Assembly: GCF_004217555.1 (NCBI RefSeq)
Contig: NZ_SHKW01000001.1
Span: 744,001-808,000, forward strand
DNA length: 64,000 nucleotides
Source: Edaphobacter modestus
Lineage (GTDB): Bacteria > Acidobacteriota > Terriglobia > Terriglobales > Acidobacteriaceae
Direction of reading: 5' to 3'
The translations under genes and the position numbers were made by a program. Position 1 is the stretch's first letter; each line of letters opens with the position of its first letter. The notes under the pieces were generated by a model, which saw only the letters and a program-made list of their open reading frames with translations, made no database searches and had not been told where the DNA came from. Shown here in pieces: positions 1 to 7,899 of this stretch.

Positions 1-16
1 TCACACACGCTAGAAC

Positions 17-148
17 TTAGGATGAGATCTCCGTAGTTTTGTACAAACGATCGGAGATCATCAAGAACGCATCGTCCTCCAGCTCCGGTGCGATATAGGA
101 GAACTGGCCCATGAGGGTCTCTGCTTCGTACAAATTGAAACGTTGCAT
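17..148 (-). CDS. Possible small protein, divergent from copper operon
   Basis: This is a 43-codon minus-strand frame reading MQRFNLYEAETLMG at the start and ending in DRLYKTTEISS. It could start further upstream at 169, giving 50 residues. Composition looks protein-like and acidic, but I see no ribosome-binding site and recognise no family. Its start lies inside the proposed CsoR-type operator of the copper operon, so if real it would be transcribed divergently from the same control region. It could equally be chance coding. Confidence 0.2.
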   Translation of the reverse strand: MQRFNLYEAETLMGQFSYIAPELEDDAFLMISDRLYKTTEISS

Positions 149-169
149 ACTTATGGGGGGTACGGGCAT
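147..169 (+). promoter_or_regulatory. Putative CsoR-type copper operator upstream of multicopper oxidase
   Basis: The site reads ATAC followed by TTATGGGGGGTACGGGCAT. A second copy with only three mismatches lies at 3097-3119 before the copZ-like gene. G-rich sites of this sort with flanking AT-rich arms are typical operators of CsoR-family copper repressors, and a CsoR-family gene is in the same operon (5810-6178). The pairing of two sites with one regulator is what I see; binding is inferred. Confidence 0.5.
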
Positions 170-249
170 ATGTACCTTCAGCTGCGAACTGAGAGGGCAT
201 GGAATCGTGCCTGTTTTCCGCAGGTATGTAGTTGAGGCACGAGGAGATT

Positions 250-1680
250 ATGGTGAGAGAGACAACGAGTACAGGCAGGCGGCTTCCCAGCCGTCGCCAG
301 TTCGTCCAGGGGTTAGCTGCTGGGGGAGTGATCGCCGGTCTGGAATGGGGGGGATTTCCTGCGTTTGGCGAGGCTGGGCAGAAGCCTGAGCATCGGTCGC
401 CCGCGATGCTCACAGGGAACCACTTTGAGTTGTCCGTCGACCGCTTGCCGGTGAACTTCACGGGCAAGAACTCGACGGCGGTTGCGGTCAATGGGTCCGT
501 ACCTGGGCCGACGCTGCGCTGGCGCGAAGGCGAGGTGGTCACCGTTGCGGTCACCAACCGCTTGAAGACGCCGACCTCGATCCATTGGCACGGCATGCGG
601 ATACCGGCAGAGATGGACGGTGTCCCGGGGCTGAGCTTTGCCGGGATCGCTCCTGGCGAGCGGTTCGTCTACCGTATTCCGGTAGTGCAGAGCGGGACCT
701 ACTGGTACCACAGCCACAGCGGCGGCCAGGAACAGCAGGGGATGACCGGTGCGCTGATTGTCGAGCGCAAGGAAAAGGATCCGATCGAATTCGATCGGGA
801 GTATGTGGTGATGCTGACCGACTGGACGGATACTGATCCGGAGACGGTCCTGAGCAATCTGAAGCAGAACAGCGACTACTACAACTACCGGCAGCGTACG
901 GCCGGCACCTTCTTCTCCGATGTGAAGAAGAACGGTCTGCGGCCGACCTTATCCGAGCGATTGATGTGGGGGCGGATGAATATGACGCCGACCGACATCC
1001 TCGACGTGTCAGGTTCCACCTATACCTATCTGCTGAATGGCAATACGCCGAAGGCGAATTGGACGGCGCTGTTTAAGTCCGGCGAACGGGTGCGGCTGCG
1101 CTTCATCAATGCCTCGGCGATGACCTTCTTCGATGTACGCATTCCCAATCTTCCGATGACGGTGGTGCAGTCGGACGGCAACGATGTGGAGCCAGTGACG
1201 GTGGATGAGTTTCGCATCGGTCTCGCGGAGACGTACGACGTGATCGTTGAGCCGCAGGACAACACGGCGTACACGATCTTTGCGCAGGCACAGGATCGTA
1301 CTGGCTATGCGCGCGCGACCCTAGCTCCGCGCCTGGACATGACGGCGGAGGTTCCGCCGATGGATCCTCGGCCTGTACGCACGATGCAGGCCATGGGCAT
1401 GACCATGGCCGGGATGAAGATGTCGGGTATGAAAAGCATATCTGGCATGAAGGGCATGGATATGGCAGGTATGGATAAGTCCGACATGAAGGGCATGAAC
1501 ATGTCAGTCACGAAGGACACGAATAAGTCCGGGATGAAAGGCATGGATATGTCCGGGATGAAGGGCATGGATACGCCGAACATGCTGATGGGCGATCCGA
1601 CGGGCGCCACTCCCTTCCCGCAGCCCGGACCGCATACCGATCCCGCTGCCCAACGGTTCGTACAAGGAGACCAGGTTTGA
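250..1680 (+). CDS. copA: Multicopper oxidase CopA, N-terminal part (frameshifted gene)
   Basis: Periplasmic CopA-type multicopper oxidase that would oxidise Cu(I) and sequester copper. A twin-arginine signal (SRRQFVQ followed by a hydrophobic stretch) directs Tat export. The first cupredoxin domain carries the copper ligands HWHG and YWYHSHSGG. A methionine-rich segment around residues 385-450, with repeated GMKGMDM-like units, should bind copper. I chose the ATG at 250 because GAGGAG lies at 241-246; the frame can extend to a TTG at 232. The frame ends prematurely at 1680, while the missing C-terminal third continues in another frame from about 1622, so one base was lost or gained near 1625-1645. 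Whether this is a real mutation or a sequencing error cannot be told here. Confidence 0.85.
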   Translation: MVRETTSTGRRLPSRRQFVQGLAAGGVIAGLEWGGFPAFGEAGQKPEHRSPAMLTGNHFELSVDRLPVNFTGKNSTAVAVNGSVPGPTLRWREGEVVTVAVTNRLKTPTSIHWHGMRIPAEMDGVPGLSFAGIAPGERFVYRIPVVQSGTYWYHSHSGGQEQQGMTGALIVERKEKDPIEFDREYVVMLTDWTDTDPETVLSNLKQNSDYYNYRQRTAGTFFSDVKKNGLRPTLSERLMWGRMNMTPTDILDVSGSTYTYLLNGNTPKANWTALFKSGERVRLRFINASAMTFFDVRIPNLPMTVVQSDGNDVEPVTVDEFRIGLAETYDVIVEPQDNTAYTIFAQAQDRTGYARATLAPRLDMTAEVPPMDPRPVRTMQAMGMTMAGMKMSGMKSISGMKGMDMAGMDKSDMKGMNMSVTKDTNKSGMKGMDMSGMKGMDTPNMLMGDPTGATPFPQPGPHTDPAAQRFVQGDQV

Positions 1681-1693
1681 ACCGTCCAAACCG

Positions 1694-2200
1694 GTGAATC
1701 TACACATTGGTCCGGAGGAGGTCGAGGTTTCAAAGCATGTGATGGCGCGATACAACGATCCTGGGGATGGCCTGAATGGCAATGGACGACGGGTACTGAC
1801 CTACGCCGATTTACGCACACGCTATCGCGGGGTGGATGGTCGCCCGCCGAGTCGCGAGGTCGAGTTGCATCTGACCGGCAACATGGAACGGTACATCTGG
1901 GGCTTCAACGGCAAGAAATTTTCGGAGGCGAAGCCGATCGAGTTGAAGCTGGGCGAGCGCGTGCGCATCGTCCTGATCAACGACACGATGATGGACCATC
2001 CGATTCACCTGCATGGGTTATGGAGTGAGTTGGAAAATGGGCATGGCGAGTTCAATCCCTATAAGCACACCGTCATCGTCAAGCCGTCGGAACGGGTGAG
2101 TTACCTGGTGAGCGCGGATACGCCCGGGCGGTGGGCCTTCCACTGCCACTTGATGTATCACATGGAGTCCGGGATGTTCAGAACGGTGGTGGTGTCATGA
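1694..2200 (+). CDS. copA: Multicopper oxidase CopA, C-terminal part (frameshifted gene)
   Basis: This frame continues the oxidase begun at 250. It contains the C-terminal cupredoxin domain with HPIHLHGLW and the type 1/trinuclear copper motif HCHLMYHMESGM, so all the copper-site motifs exist but are split between two frames. In-frame homology runs upstream of the first ATG at 1694 to roughly 1622 (PIPLPNGSYKETRF). As it stands this part has no obvious ribosome-binding site and lacks a signal peptide, so alone it would not be functional. Its stop overlaps the likely original start of copB at 2197 (ATGA), showing translational coupling. Confidence 0.75.
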   Translation: MNLHIGPEEVEVSKHVMARYNDPGDGLNGNGRRVLTYADLRTRYRGVDGRPPSREVELHLTGNMERYIWGFNGKKFSEAKPIELKLGERVRIVLINDTMMDHPIHLHGLWSELENGHGEFNPYKHTVIVKPSERVSYLVSADTPGRWAFHCHLMYHMESGMFRTVVVS

Positions 2201-2227
2201 GCACCTACACCAACCTCCGTTCCCGGT

Positions 2228-3064
2228 TTGTTCTTCCTGGGTGTGCGTGGACTGTCTTCGGCCCTGATGGCCTCGCTGGGCATAGCAAGTGCGCGTGCAC
2301 AAACCGCAGCCGCAACGGCAAATGAACCTCTCGTCGCGCAGGTTGCGGGTCCGCAGTTGCCTGAGGCGCCCGAGCCTGCTGGTCTGAAGTCGCCCGGGGC
2401 TCTGGCCTGGAAGCCGCCGGTGAGGGACAACCGGATCTACATGCATGTGCTGTTCAATCAACTTGAAGTCCGCACCAGTGGCTCCGGAAGTGCGTTGCGC
2501 TGGGACGGTGAGGGCTGGGTCGGTACGGATATGAACCGCTTGTGGGTGAAGTCCGAAGGGTTCGTCAACGACAGCACGGCGAGCGATGGCGATCACGAGG
2601 TGCTGTATGATCGGCCGCTTCCGCGCATGCGCTACTTTGATGCGCAGGTGGGCGTCCGAGAGGATCTGGATTCGGGGCCGAACCGCACCTGGGGGGCAGT
2701 AGGAATCCAGGGACTGGCACCCAACTTCTTCGAGTTTTCGCCCACGTTCTACTTCCGCGACAGCTGTAACGTGGCTGGACGATTGGAAGGCTCTTACGAT
2801 CTTAGGGTCACGCAACGACTGGTGGTGCAGCCTCAGGCGGAGTTGAACTTCTACAGCAAGAGCGATCCCAAGCGCCGTACGGGATCGGGTCTTTCCGATC
2901 TGGATGCAGGGGTACGCCTCCGCTATGTGATCAGCCGGAAGTTCGCTCCCTACGTTGGGTTCGCTTACACCGGAAAGTACGGCGCCGCGGCGAGCTTCGC
3001 GCGTCAGGCAGGAGAGGCCGTGGACAGTCCGACGTTCGTCTTCGGAGTTCGCGTCTGGCGTTAA
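2228..3064 (+). CDS. copB: Copper resistance protein CopB, outer membrane
   Basis: CopB family protein, a copper-binding outer-membrane protein that partners CopA oxidase. Family features are the conserved segments RDNRIYMHVLF, GWVGTDMNRLW, GVREDLDSGPNRTW and a C-terminal FAPYVGF/GVRVW beta-barrel end. The annotated frame opens with a TTG at 2228 and has a short leader ending in ASARAQ. An ATG at 2197 overlaps the copA stop (ATGA) and encodes MSTYTNLRSRF in another frame. Joining that to the hydrophobic run gives a much better signal peptide, so a one-base frameshift within the leader (about 2228-2240) is likely. The Met/His-rich N-terminal region seen in many CopB proteins is not obvious. 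Confidence 0.85.
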   Translation: MFFLGVRGLSSALMASLGIASARAQTAAATANEPLVAQVAGPQLPEAPEPAGLKSPGALAWKPPVRDNRIYMHVLFNQLEVRTSGSGSALRWDGEGWVGTDMNRLWVKSEGFVNDSTASDGDHEVLYDRPLPRMRYFDAQVGVREDLDSGPNRTWGAVGIQGLAPNFFEFSPTFYFRDSCNVAGRLEGSYDLRVTQRLVVQPQAELNFYSKSDPKRRTGSGLSDLDAGVRLRYVISRKFAPYVGFAYTGKYGAAASFARQAGEAVDSPTFVFGVRVWR

Positions 3065-3096
3065 AGCGCCTCAAAAACAATCGCCTCTTCCTTTGA

Positions 3097-3119
3097 ATAC
3101 ATATAGGGGGTATGGGCAT
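3097..3119 (+). promoter_or_regulatory. Putative CsoR-type copper operator upstream of copZ
   Basis: The site reads ATAC followed by ATATAGGGGGTATGGGCAT and matches the site at 147-169 at 20 of 23 positions. It lies between the copB stop and the copZ-like gene, about 30 bp before the GGAGAGGAG ribosome-binding region, suggesting an internal copper-inducible promoter for the chaperone/ATPase part of the operon. Confidence 0.5.
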
Positions 3120-3147
3120 CAGATAGGAAGAGGAGAGGAGAACCATC

Positions 3148-3360
3148 ATGCAAGACACGCTCAAGTTATCGATTGAAGGAATGCATTGCGGAGCCTGTGT
3201 GCGCCGAGTAACCACTGCGCTGCAGGCCGTCCCCGGAGTTCAGGTTGGGGCCGTGGAGGTGGGCTCGGCGAAGCTGACGTTCAATCCCGAAGAGGCAACT
3301 GCTCAGGAGATTGTCGCCGCGGTCGACGGCATCGGCTTCCCTGCGCGCATTGAGCAATAA
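3148..3360 (+). CDS. copZ: Heavy-metal-associated copper chaperone, CopZ-like
   Basis: A 70-residue single heavy-metal-associated domain. The motif GMHCGAC at the N-terminus supplies the two cysteines that bind Cu(I), and the rest has the usual beta-alpha-beta-beta-alpha-beta pattern ending in [10 protein letters not shown]. It probably delivers Cu(I) to the ATPase that starts 22 bp downstream. A good ribosome-binding site (AGGAGAGGAG) precedes the ATG. Full length for the family. Confidence 0.9.
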   Translation: MQDTLKLSIEGMHCGACVRRVTTALQAVPGVQVGAVEVGSAKLTFNPEEATAQEIVAAVDGIGFPARIEQ

Positions 3361-3382
3361 GCAGTCATCACGGAGATTTAGC

Positions 3383-5800
3383 ATGGCCAGCTTTTTGAAA
3401 ACAGCGGAGGCAGCGGTGGGAGCGGTAGGTACCGCTGCCCTGCCTTCGGTCCCCACGGAACGCGTCACCATCCCGGTCACCGGAATGACCTGCGCCGCCT
3501 GCCAATCCTTCATTCAGCGAACGCTTGCGGAGCATACCGGCGTGCAGGACGCTACGGTCAATCTAATGCTGAATAATGCGACGATAACGTTCGATCCGAA
3601 GGCGACGTCCACGTCCGCGTTGGTCGAGAGTATCCGCCACACCGGCTATGGTGCGGAGATGCCGGCGCTCGATGAATCGGTGCTGGAGGCGCAGGAAAAG
3701 CACGATGAGGAGCAGCTGCACGAGTACAAGCAGTTGCGACTAAAGGCGGCGGTGAGCCTGGTCGCCGGCAGCGTGGCCATGGTGCTCTCCATGCCGTTGA
3801 TGAGGATGGACAGCGCTGAAGGCATGGAGCGGATGAGGGATCCGCTGATGAGCTGGAACATGCGCGTGCTCGATCCTGTGCTGCGCAAAGTGCTGCCGTG
3901 GATGTATGAGGTAAGCGATAACGCGATTCGCTGGTTCCTGTTCGCTCTCGCGGCGTTCATCATCGGTTGGGCAGGACGTCGCTTTTACGTCAAGGCGTGG
4001 TCTGCTCTTCTGCACAAGACGGCGGACATGAACACCCTTGTCGCTCTGGGCACGGGCGCCGCATTTCCCTACTCGGCGGCAAGCACGATTGCGCCTGGAT
4101 TCTTTGTGGCGCATGGCATCGCTCCCGACGTTTATTTCGAAGCGGGGATGTTGATCATCGGTCTGGTGCTGATCGGCAACACACTGGAGAGCCGGGCGAA
4201 GGGACAGACAGCAGCCGCTCTGCGCAAGCTGGTACAACTGCAACCGAAAACCGCGACGGTTTTGCGGGACGGCGTCGAGAGCAAGGTATCGCTGGAATCG
4301 ATCGGCGAGGGTGATGTCATTCTGGTGCGCCCTGGCGAACGCATTCCGACGGATGGAGAGGTTGTCTCGGGCAAGAGCAGCGTGGATGAGTCGATGCTCA
4401 CAGGTGAGTCGTTGCCGATCGAGAAGGCGACGCGCGACCGGGTAATGGGAGGCACGCTCAACCAGCACGGATCGTTGCAGTATCGAGCGACGTCGCTCGG
4501 AGCCGGAAGCACGCTGGCGCAGATTGTGCGGCTGTTGCGTGACGCACAGGGGTCTCGCGCTCCAATTCAACGCATCGCGGATCGTATCAGCGCAATCTTT
4601 GTGCCCACGGTGCTGGGAATTGCCATCGTTACATTCTTCGTGTGGAGGCACTTCGCTCCGGATGTCGGCGTCATGCAGGCCTTCGCAGCCGCGGTCACAG
4701 TACTCGTGATCGCCTGTCCCTGCGCCATGGGCTTGGCCGTTCCCACGGCAGTCATGGTCGCGACGGGACGGGGAGCCACCTTCGGCATTCTCATCAAGGG
4801 CGGCGAAGCCTTACAGCGACTAGAGAAGATTGACACCATCGTGCTCGACAAGACCGGAACGATCACCGCTGGCCGTCCCCAGGTCACTGACGTTCTACTT
4901 GCCGGGTCAGAAAGCAACAGCGCCGCTGAAGACCAGATGATCCGGATCGCGGCGGCCCTCGAGCGAGCGAGCGAGCATCCTCTCGCGGAAGCTGTGGTTC
5001 GCTACGCCCATGAGCGCGGACTGAGCCTCACGCAACCGGAGGCGTTCGAGTCACTGACCGGCCTTGGCGTCGTAGGTATGATCAACGGCGACGTAACCCT
5101 GATTGGCAACGCCGCACTGATGCGGAAATACAGTATTGCCTCGGAGGCTTTGCAGGCGGCGGCACTACGTTTGTCCGAAGCAGGCAAGACACCGCTCTGG
5201 ATTGCCGTCAACGGCGCGTTGGAGGGCATGATTGCAGTGGCTGATACGGTCAAACCAACTTCCGTTCAGGCCATTCGGCAGATGCATGCAGAAGGGCTTC
5301 GCGTGGTCATGCTGACCGGTGACAATGACCGCACCGCGGGTGCTATCGCTCGCATGGTCGGGGTCGACGAGGTGGTTGCCGGAGTGCTTCCCGCGGGCAA
5401 GGTCGATTCCGTCAAGCGTCTGCAGGCAGAGGGCCATGTCGTTGCCATGGTGGGCGATGGAGTCAACGATGCTCCCGCGCTGGCGCAGGCCGATGTTGGT
5501 CTGACGATGGCCAATGGAGCAGACATTGCGATGGAAGCCGGCGACGTGACGCTGATGCGGAACGATCTTATCGGGGTTCCCATGTCCATCGCACTGTCAC
5601 GCGGTACCATGCGGGTGATGCGGCAGAATTTGTTCTGGGCGTTCGTCTATAACGTAATAGGGATCCCGCTTGCGGCTGGCGCACTGTATCCGGTCTTTGG
5701 CTTGCTGCTGAGTCCGGTGCTGGCAAGCGCCGCGATGGCGCTCAGCTCCTTCAGTGTTGTGATGAACAGCTTGCGGCTACATCGTCTGAAGCTTACATAA
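3383..5800 (+). CDS. copA: Copper-translocating P-type ATPase
   Basis: An 805-residue P1B-type ATPase exporting Cu+ across the inner membrane. One heavy-metal domain (GMTCAAC, residues 34-40) precedes the membrane helices. The actuator motif TGES is at 340-343, the transmembrane metal site CPC at 445-447, the phosphorylated aspartate in DKTGT at 489, an HPLAEAV motif in the nucleotide domain, and the hinge GDGVNDAP at 691-698. The frame extends to 3311, but I prefer the ATG at 3383 because CGGAG precedes it and the extension overlaps copZ. The name copA is shared by convention with the unrelated multicopper oxidase upstream. The gene looks complete and intact. Confidence 0.95.
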   Translation: MASFLKTAEAAVGAVGTAALPSVPTERVTIPVTGMTCAACQSFIQRTLAEHTGVQDATVNLMLNNATITFDPKATSTSALVESIRHTGYGAEMPALDESVLEAQEKHDEEQLHEYKQLRLKAAVSLVAGSVAMVLSMPLMRMDSAEGMERMRDPLMSWNMRVLDPVLRKVLPWMYEVSDNAIRWFLFALAAFIIGWAGRRFYVKAWSALLHKTADMNTLVALGTGAAFPYSAASTIAPGFFVAHGIAPDVYFEAGMLIIGLVLIGNTLESRAKGQTAAALRKLVQLQPKTATVLRDGVESKVSLESIGEGDVILVRPGERIPTDGEVVSGKSSVDESMLTGESLPIEKATRDRVMGGTLNQHGSLQYRATSLGAGSTLAQIVRLLRDAQGSRAPIQRIADRISAIFVPTVLGIAIVTFFVWRHFAPDVGVMQAFAAAVTVLVIACPCAMGLAVPTAVMVATGRGATFGILIKGGEALQRLEKIDTIVLDKTGTITAGRPQVTDVLLAGSESNSAAEDQMIRIAAALERASEHPLAEAVVRYAHERGLSLTQPEAFESLTGLGVVGMINGDVTLIGNAALMRKYSIASEALQAAALRLSEAGKTPLWIAVNGALEGMIAVADTVKPTSVQAIRQMHAEGLRVVMLTGDNDRTAGAIARMVGVDEVVAGVLPAGKVDSVKRLQAEGHVVAMVGDGVNDAPALAQADVGLTMANGADIAMEAGDVTLMRNDLIGVPMSIALSRGTMRVMRQNLFWAFVYNVIGIPLAAGALYPVFGLLLSPVLASAAMALSSFSVVMNSLRLHRLKLT

Positions 5801-5809
5801 GGAATGAAT

Positions 5810-6178
5810 ATGGCTACGAAAAGAACGTCTCAGAAAAGTATCTCAGCCACAAGCGGCAGTGTCTCGTGCAAGGTTGATTCCTCAGGACGCAAAGCTATCG
5901 GCGTGGACGCCGAGATTAAGGCGTCGAACCTACGGCGGCTAGGCCGGATTGAAGGCCAGATTCGCGGAATCCAGCGCATGATTGAGGATGATCGCTACTG
6001 CGCGGACATTCTCACTCAGATTTCGTCGGCACAGGAGGCGCTGCGGGCCGTCGCTCGAGCTCTCATGCGGAACCATCTCGCTCATTGCGCGACCCACGCG
6101 ATCCGCACCGGGTCTGACGAAGAGCGGCACGCAATGTACGACGAACTGCTGGACATCATCTACAAGAACGCCCGCTAA
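5810..6178 (+). CDS. csoR: CsoR/FrmR-family metal-sensing transcriptional repressor
   Basis: A 122-residue DUF156 protein. The Cu(I) ligand set of CsoR is present with exact spacing: Cys64, His89 and Cys93 (C-x24-H-x3-C), in DRYCADIL and NHLAHC. This favours a copper sensor over a formaldehyde (FrmR) or nickel (RcnR) sensor. The ATG at 5810 is chosen because AAGGA sits seven bases upstream, overlapping the ATPase stop; an in-frame ATG at 5804 is too close. It carries an unusual polar N-terminal extension of about 35 residues. It probably represses the operon through the G-rich sites at 147 and 3097 until copper binds. Confidence 0.9.
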   Translation: MATKRTSQKSISATSGSVSCKVDSSGRKAIGVDAEIKASNLRRLGRIEGQIRGIQRMIEDDRYCADILTQISSAQEALRAVARALMRNHLAHCATHAIRTGSDEERHAMYDELLDIIYKNAR

Positions 6179-6268
6179 CAATCGCGCTGATTCGCAAAGA
6201 CCCCGAATGGCCTCTTCCAGGAACTCGCATGGAAGTGCTGGTGAATTTTTGTCTCACGGTAGACCCAT

Positions 6269-7282
6269 ATGCAAACAGTAATGAAGAGGAATACTGCAAA
6301 ATTTGTGGCTGAGGCTCTGGTCGTCATCTATATGGGGAGCGTCGCGTATGCAGCCCATATCTCAGGCATCTATCTCCTGCTTTTTCCTGAACTCGCAGCC
6401 TTATCGCATGATGTAATCACGCGCCCTCGCGGGAAATGGGCGAGCCAGCCGTGGCGGATGATTCTGACGCCGACGCTGACCGCAACTCTTGGTCTCTTCG
6501 TTTCGCGACATGTCAGCTATGGTGCGATTGCCCTTGCCGCGGTTGCACTGGGGAGCCTGCTCGTCATCAAGCTACTCCGATCGGCCATTGCGCCAGCAAT
6601 TTCTGCGGGTGTGCTGCCGATCGTGCTGGATGAAAGGAGCTGGGTTTATCCGGCTGCGATTTTCGGCGGGCTTGTGGGTCTGGTTGCGCTCCTGTTGTTG
6701 TGGCGACGGTACGGCCCTCGCATGGATTATCCATCGACCAACGAGGCGCAGCACTCCAGGCTGGTCGATGCCCTTGAAACCGAGTCCCATGATCGCTTCT
6801 GGGTAATTGCTCTTCTCGCATTCGTATTGGTGCTCGGATTATTTGCCGAACACACCGGCCTTCGCTTTCTGCTTTTTCCGCCGCTCGTTGTGATGGCATA
6901 TGAGGTCTTTGGACATCCCGAGGTCCCCGGCTGGATGGCGCGTCCTGCTTTGTTTCCTCTTGTCTGTTTTCTGACCGGATCCATCGGACTCTTCGCGCGC
7001 CTCACTCTTCATGCCACCTTCAGCGGTGTTGCGCTGACCATGATCTGCTCGGTTGGGATTCTGCGAGCGTTCAAGGTGCATATGCCTCCCGCACTGGCGA
7101 TCGGCATATTGGCATTCTTGATCAAGACCCCCAACTTCTGGTATCCGATATCCGTGGGCTTGGGTACGGTTGCATTAGTGGTGTGCTTTTGGGTACATAG
7201 ATACCTTCAGTCCCATCTTCGGAGAAACCCAACATCGGAATCCGGATACCCTCACCGGAACCCACTTCGATTTGATCATTGA
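6269..7282 (+). CDS. HPP-family-like integral membrane protein
   Basis: A 337-residue protein with about nine to ten hydrophobic segments in two similar halves. Each half resembles an HPP-domain unit: a hydrophobic segment with LLLFPELAALSHDV or FLLFPPLVVMAYEV, then a conserved loop. The second half ends with HMPPALAIGILAF, close to the HPP signature. Function is unknown; the position after the copper genes suggests, but does not prove, a link with metal stress. The last 14 residues are encoded by sequence that belongs, in another frame, to a decayed multicopper oxidase, so the native C-terminus has probably been replaced. No clear ribosome-binding site; ATG at 6281 is an alternative start. 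Confidence 0.7.
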   Translation: MQTVMKRNTAKFVAEALVVIYMGSVAYAAHISGIYLLLFPELAALSHDVITRPRGKWASQPWRMILTPTLTATLGLFVSRHVSYGAIALAAVALGSLLVIKLLRSAIAPAISAGVLPIVLDERSWVYPAAIFGGLVGLVALLLLWRRYGPRMDYPSTNEAQHSRLVDALETESHDRFWVIALLAFVLVLGLFAEHTGLRFLLFPPLVVMAYEVFGHPEVPGWMARPALFPLVCFLTGSIGLFARLTLHATFSGVALTMICSVGILRAFKVHMPPALAIGILAFLIKTPNFWYPISVGLGTVALVVCFWVHRYLQSHLRRNPTSESGYPHRNPLRFDH

Positions 7283-7466
7283 TTATTTGCCGTAAATTTC
7301 ACGGGACGGCATCGGCTTGCAACTGCGGTGAACGGCTCTGTCCCCGGACCCACACTGCGATTGCGGTAGGGCGACACCGTCACGCTGTTGGTCACGAACC
7401 GTTTGAAGACGATGTCGTCCATCCATTGGCGCGCGATCCCTTTGCCTGGCAACATGGAGTGACATT
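7242..7466 (+). pseudogene. Relic of a second multicopper oxidase (copA) 5' region
   Basis: Read across two frames this stretch gives TLTGTHFDLIIDYLP, then VNFTG, TAVNGSVPGPTLRLR, VTLLVTNRLKT and SSIHW. These match, in order, the oxidase at 250 (LTGNHFELSVDRLPVNFTG, VNGSVPGPTLRW, VTVAVTNRLKT, TSIHWHG). Stop codons and at least one frameshift interrupt it, and the third HWHG residue is lost. It is a dead fragment covering roughly residues 55-125 of the family. Confidence 0.8.
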
Positions 7467-7639
7467 CAGAGATAAGTGGGGGCGTTCTTCAACGCTATTT
7501 GGCGCGGCGTAGGGCGTCTTCACAGGGGTCCGGACGGCGAAAAGACTTGTCCGAGAAGCCGGTTTTACGGCAACTTGATCATCTCCCGGTGTTCGTGATC
7601 CGGAGCAACGTGCGCATGCGAGGTGAGAAATCTTCAACT

Positions 7640-7879
7640 TCACTCTGCGCTATGACGGAAGCGCTCGCTGCGCTTCCGCGGAATGCCGCCGCTTGCTTGA
7701 CCTAATAAAATCGCGTATGAATTGGGCCGATCATTCAAAGCAGAGATTGTTTTCATCACCGCAACTCTTGTCTGAGGCGACACGCTGCCGGAACCGTTCA
7801 TAACGCGCGATACCGTTGCCGTGGAAACACCCGCAAACTTGGCAATATCTTTGATCGTGACGTGGATACCTGCTTCCAC
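7640..7879 (-). pseudogene. LacI-family regulator, N-terminal DNA-binding fragment
   Basis: The first 60 residues are a canonical LacI-type helix-turn-helix: [20 protein letters not shown] followed by [17 protein letters not shown] and the hinge region DRPNSYA. The frame then runs into unrelated sequence and stops at 79 residues, whereas the family is about 330-350 residues long. No ligand-binding domain is present downstream. It begins about 20 bp after the stop of the preceding oxidoreductase gene. A truncated relic; a free-standing DNA-binding headpiece is possible but unlikely. Confidence 0.75.
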
Positions 7880-7899
7880 GGTCGAGTCTGGTCTGCGAA

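Noticed and set aside
1305..1820. 171-codon minus frame opposite the Met-rich segment
   Set aside because: Its Pro/Phe/Ile repeats are the antisense of the oxidase Met-rich repeats.
3740..4651. 303-codon minus frame opposite the copper ATPase
   Set aside because: It lies wholly inside the ATPase on the other strand, is rich in His/Arg/Gln typical of antisense shadows, and has no ribosome-binding site.
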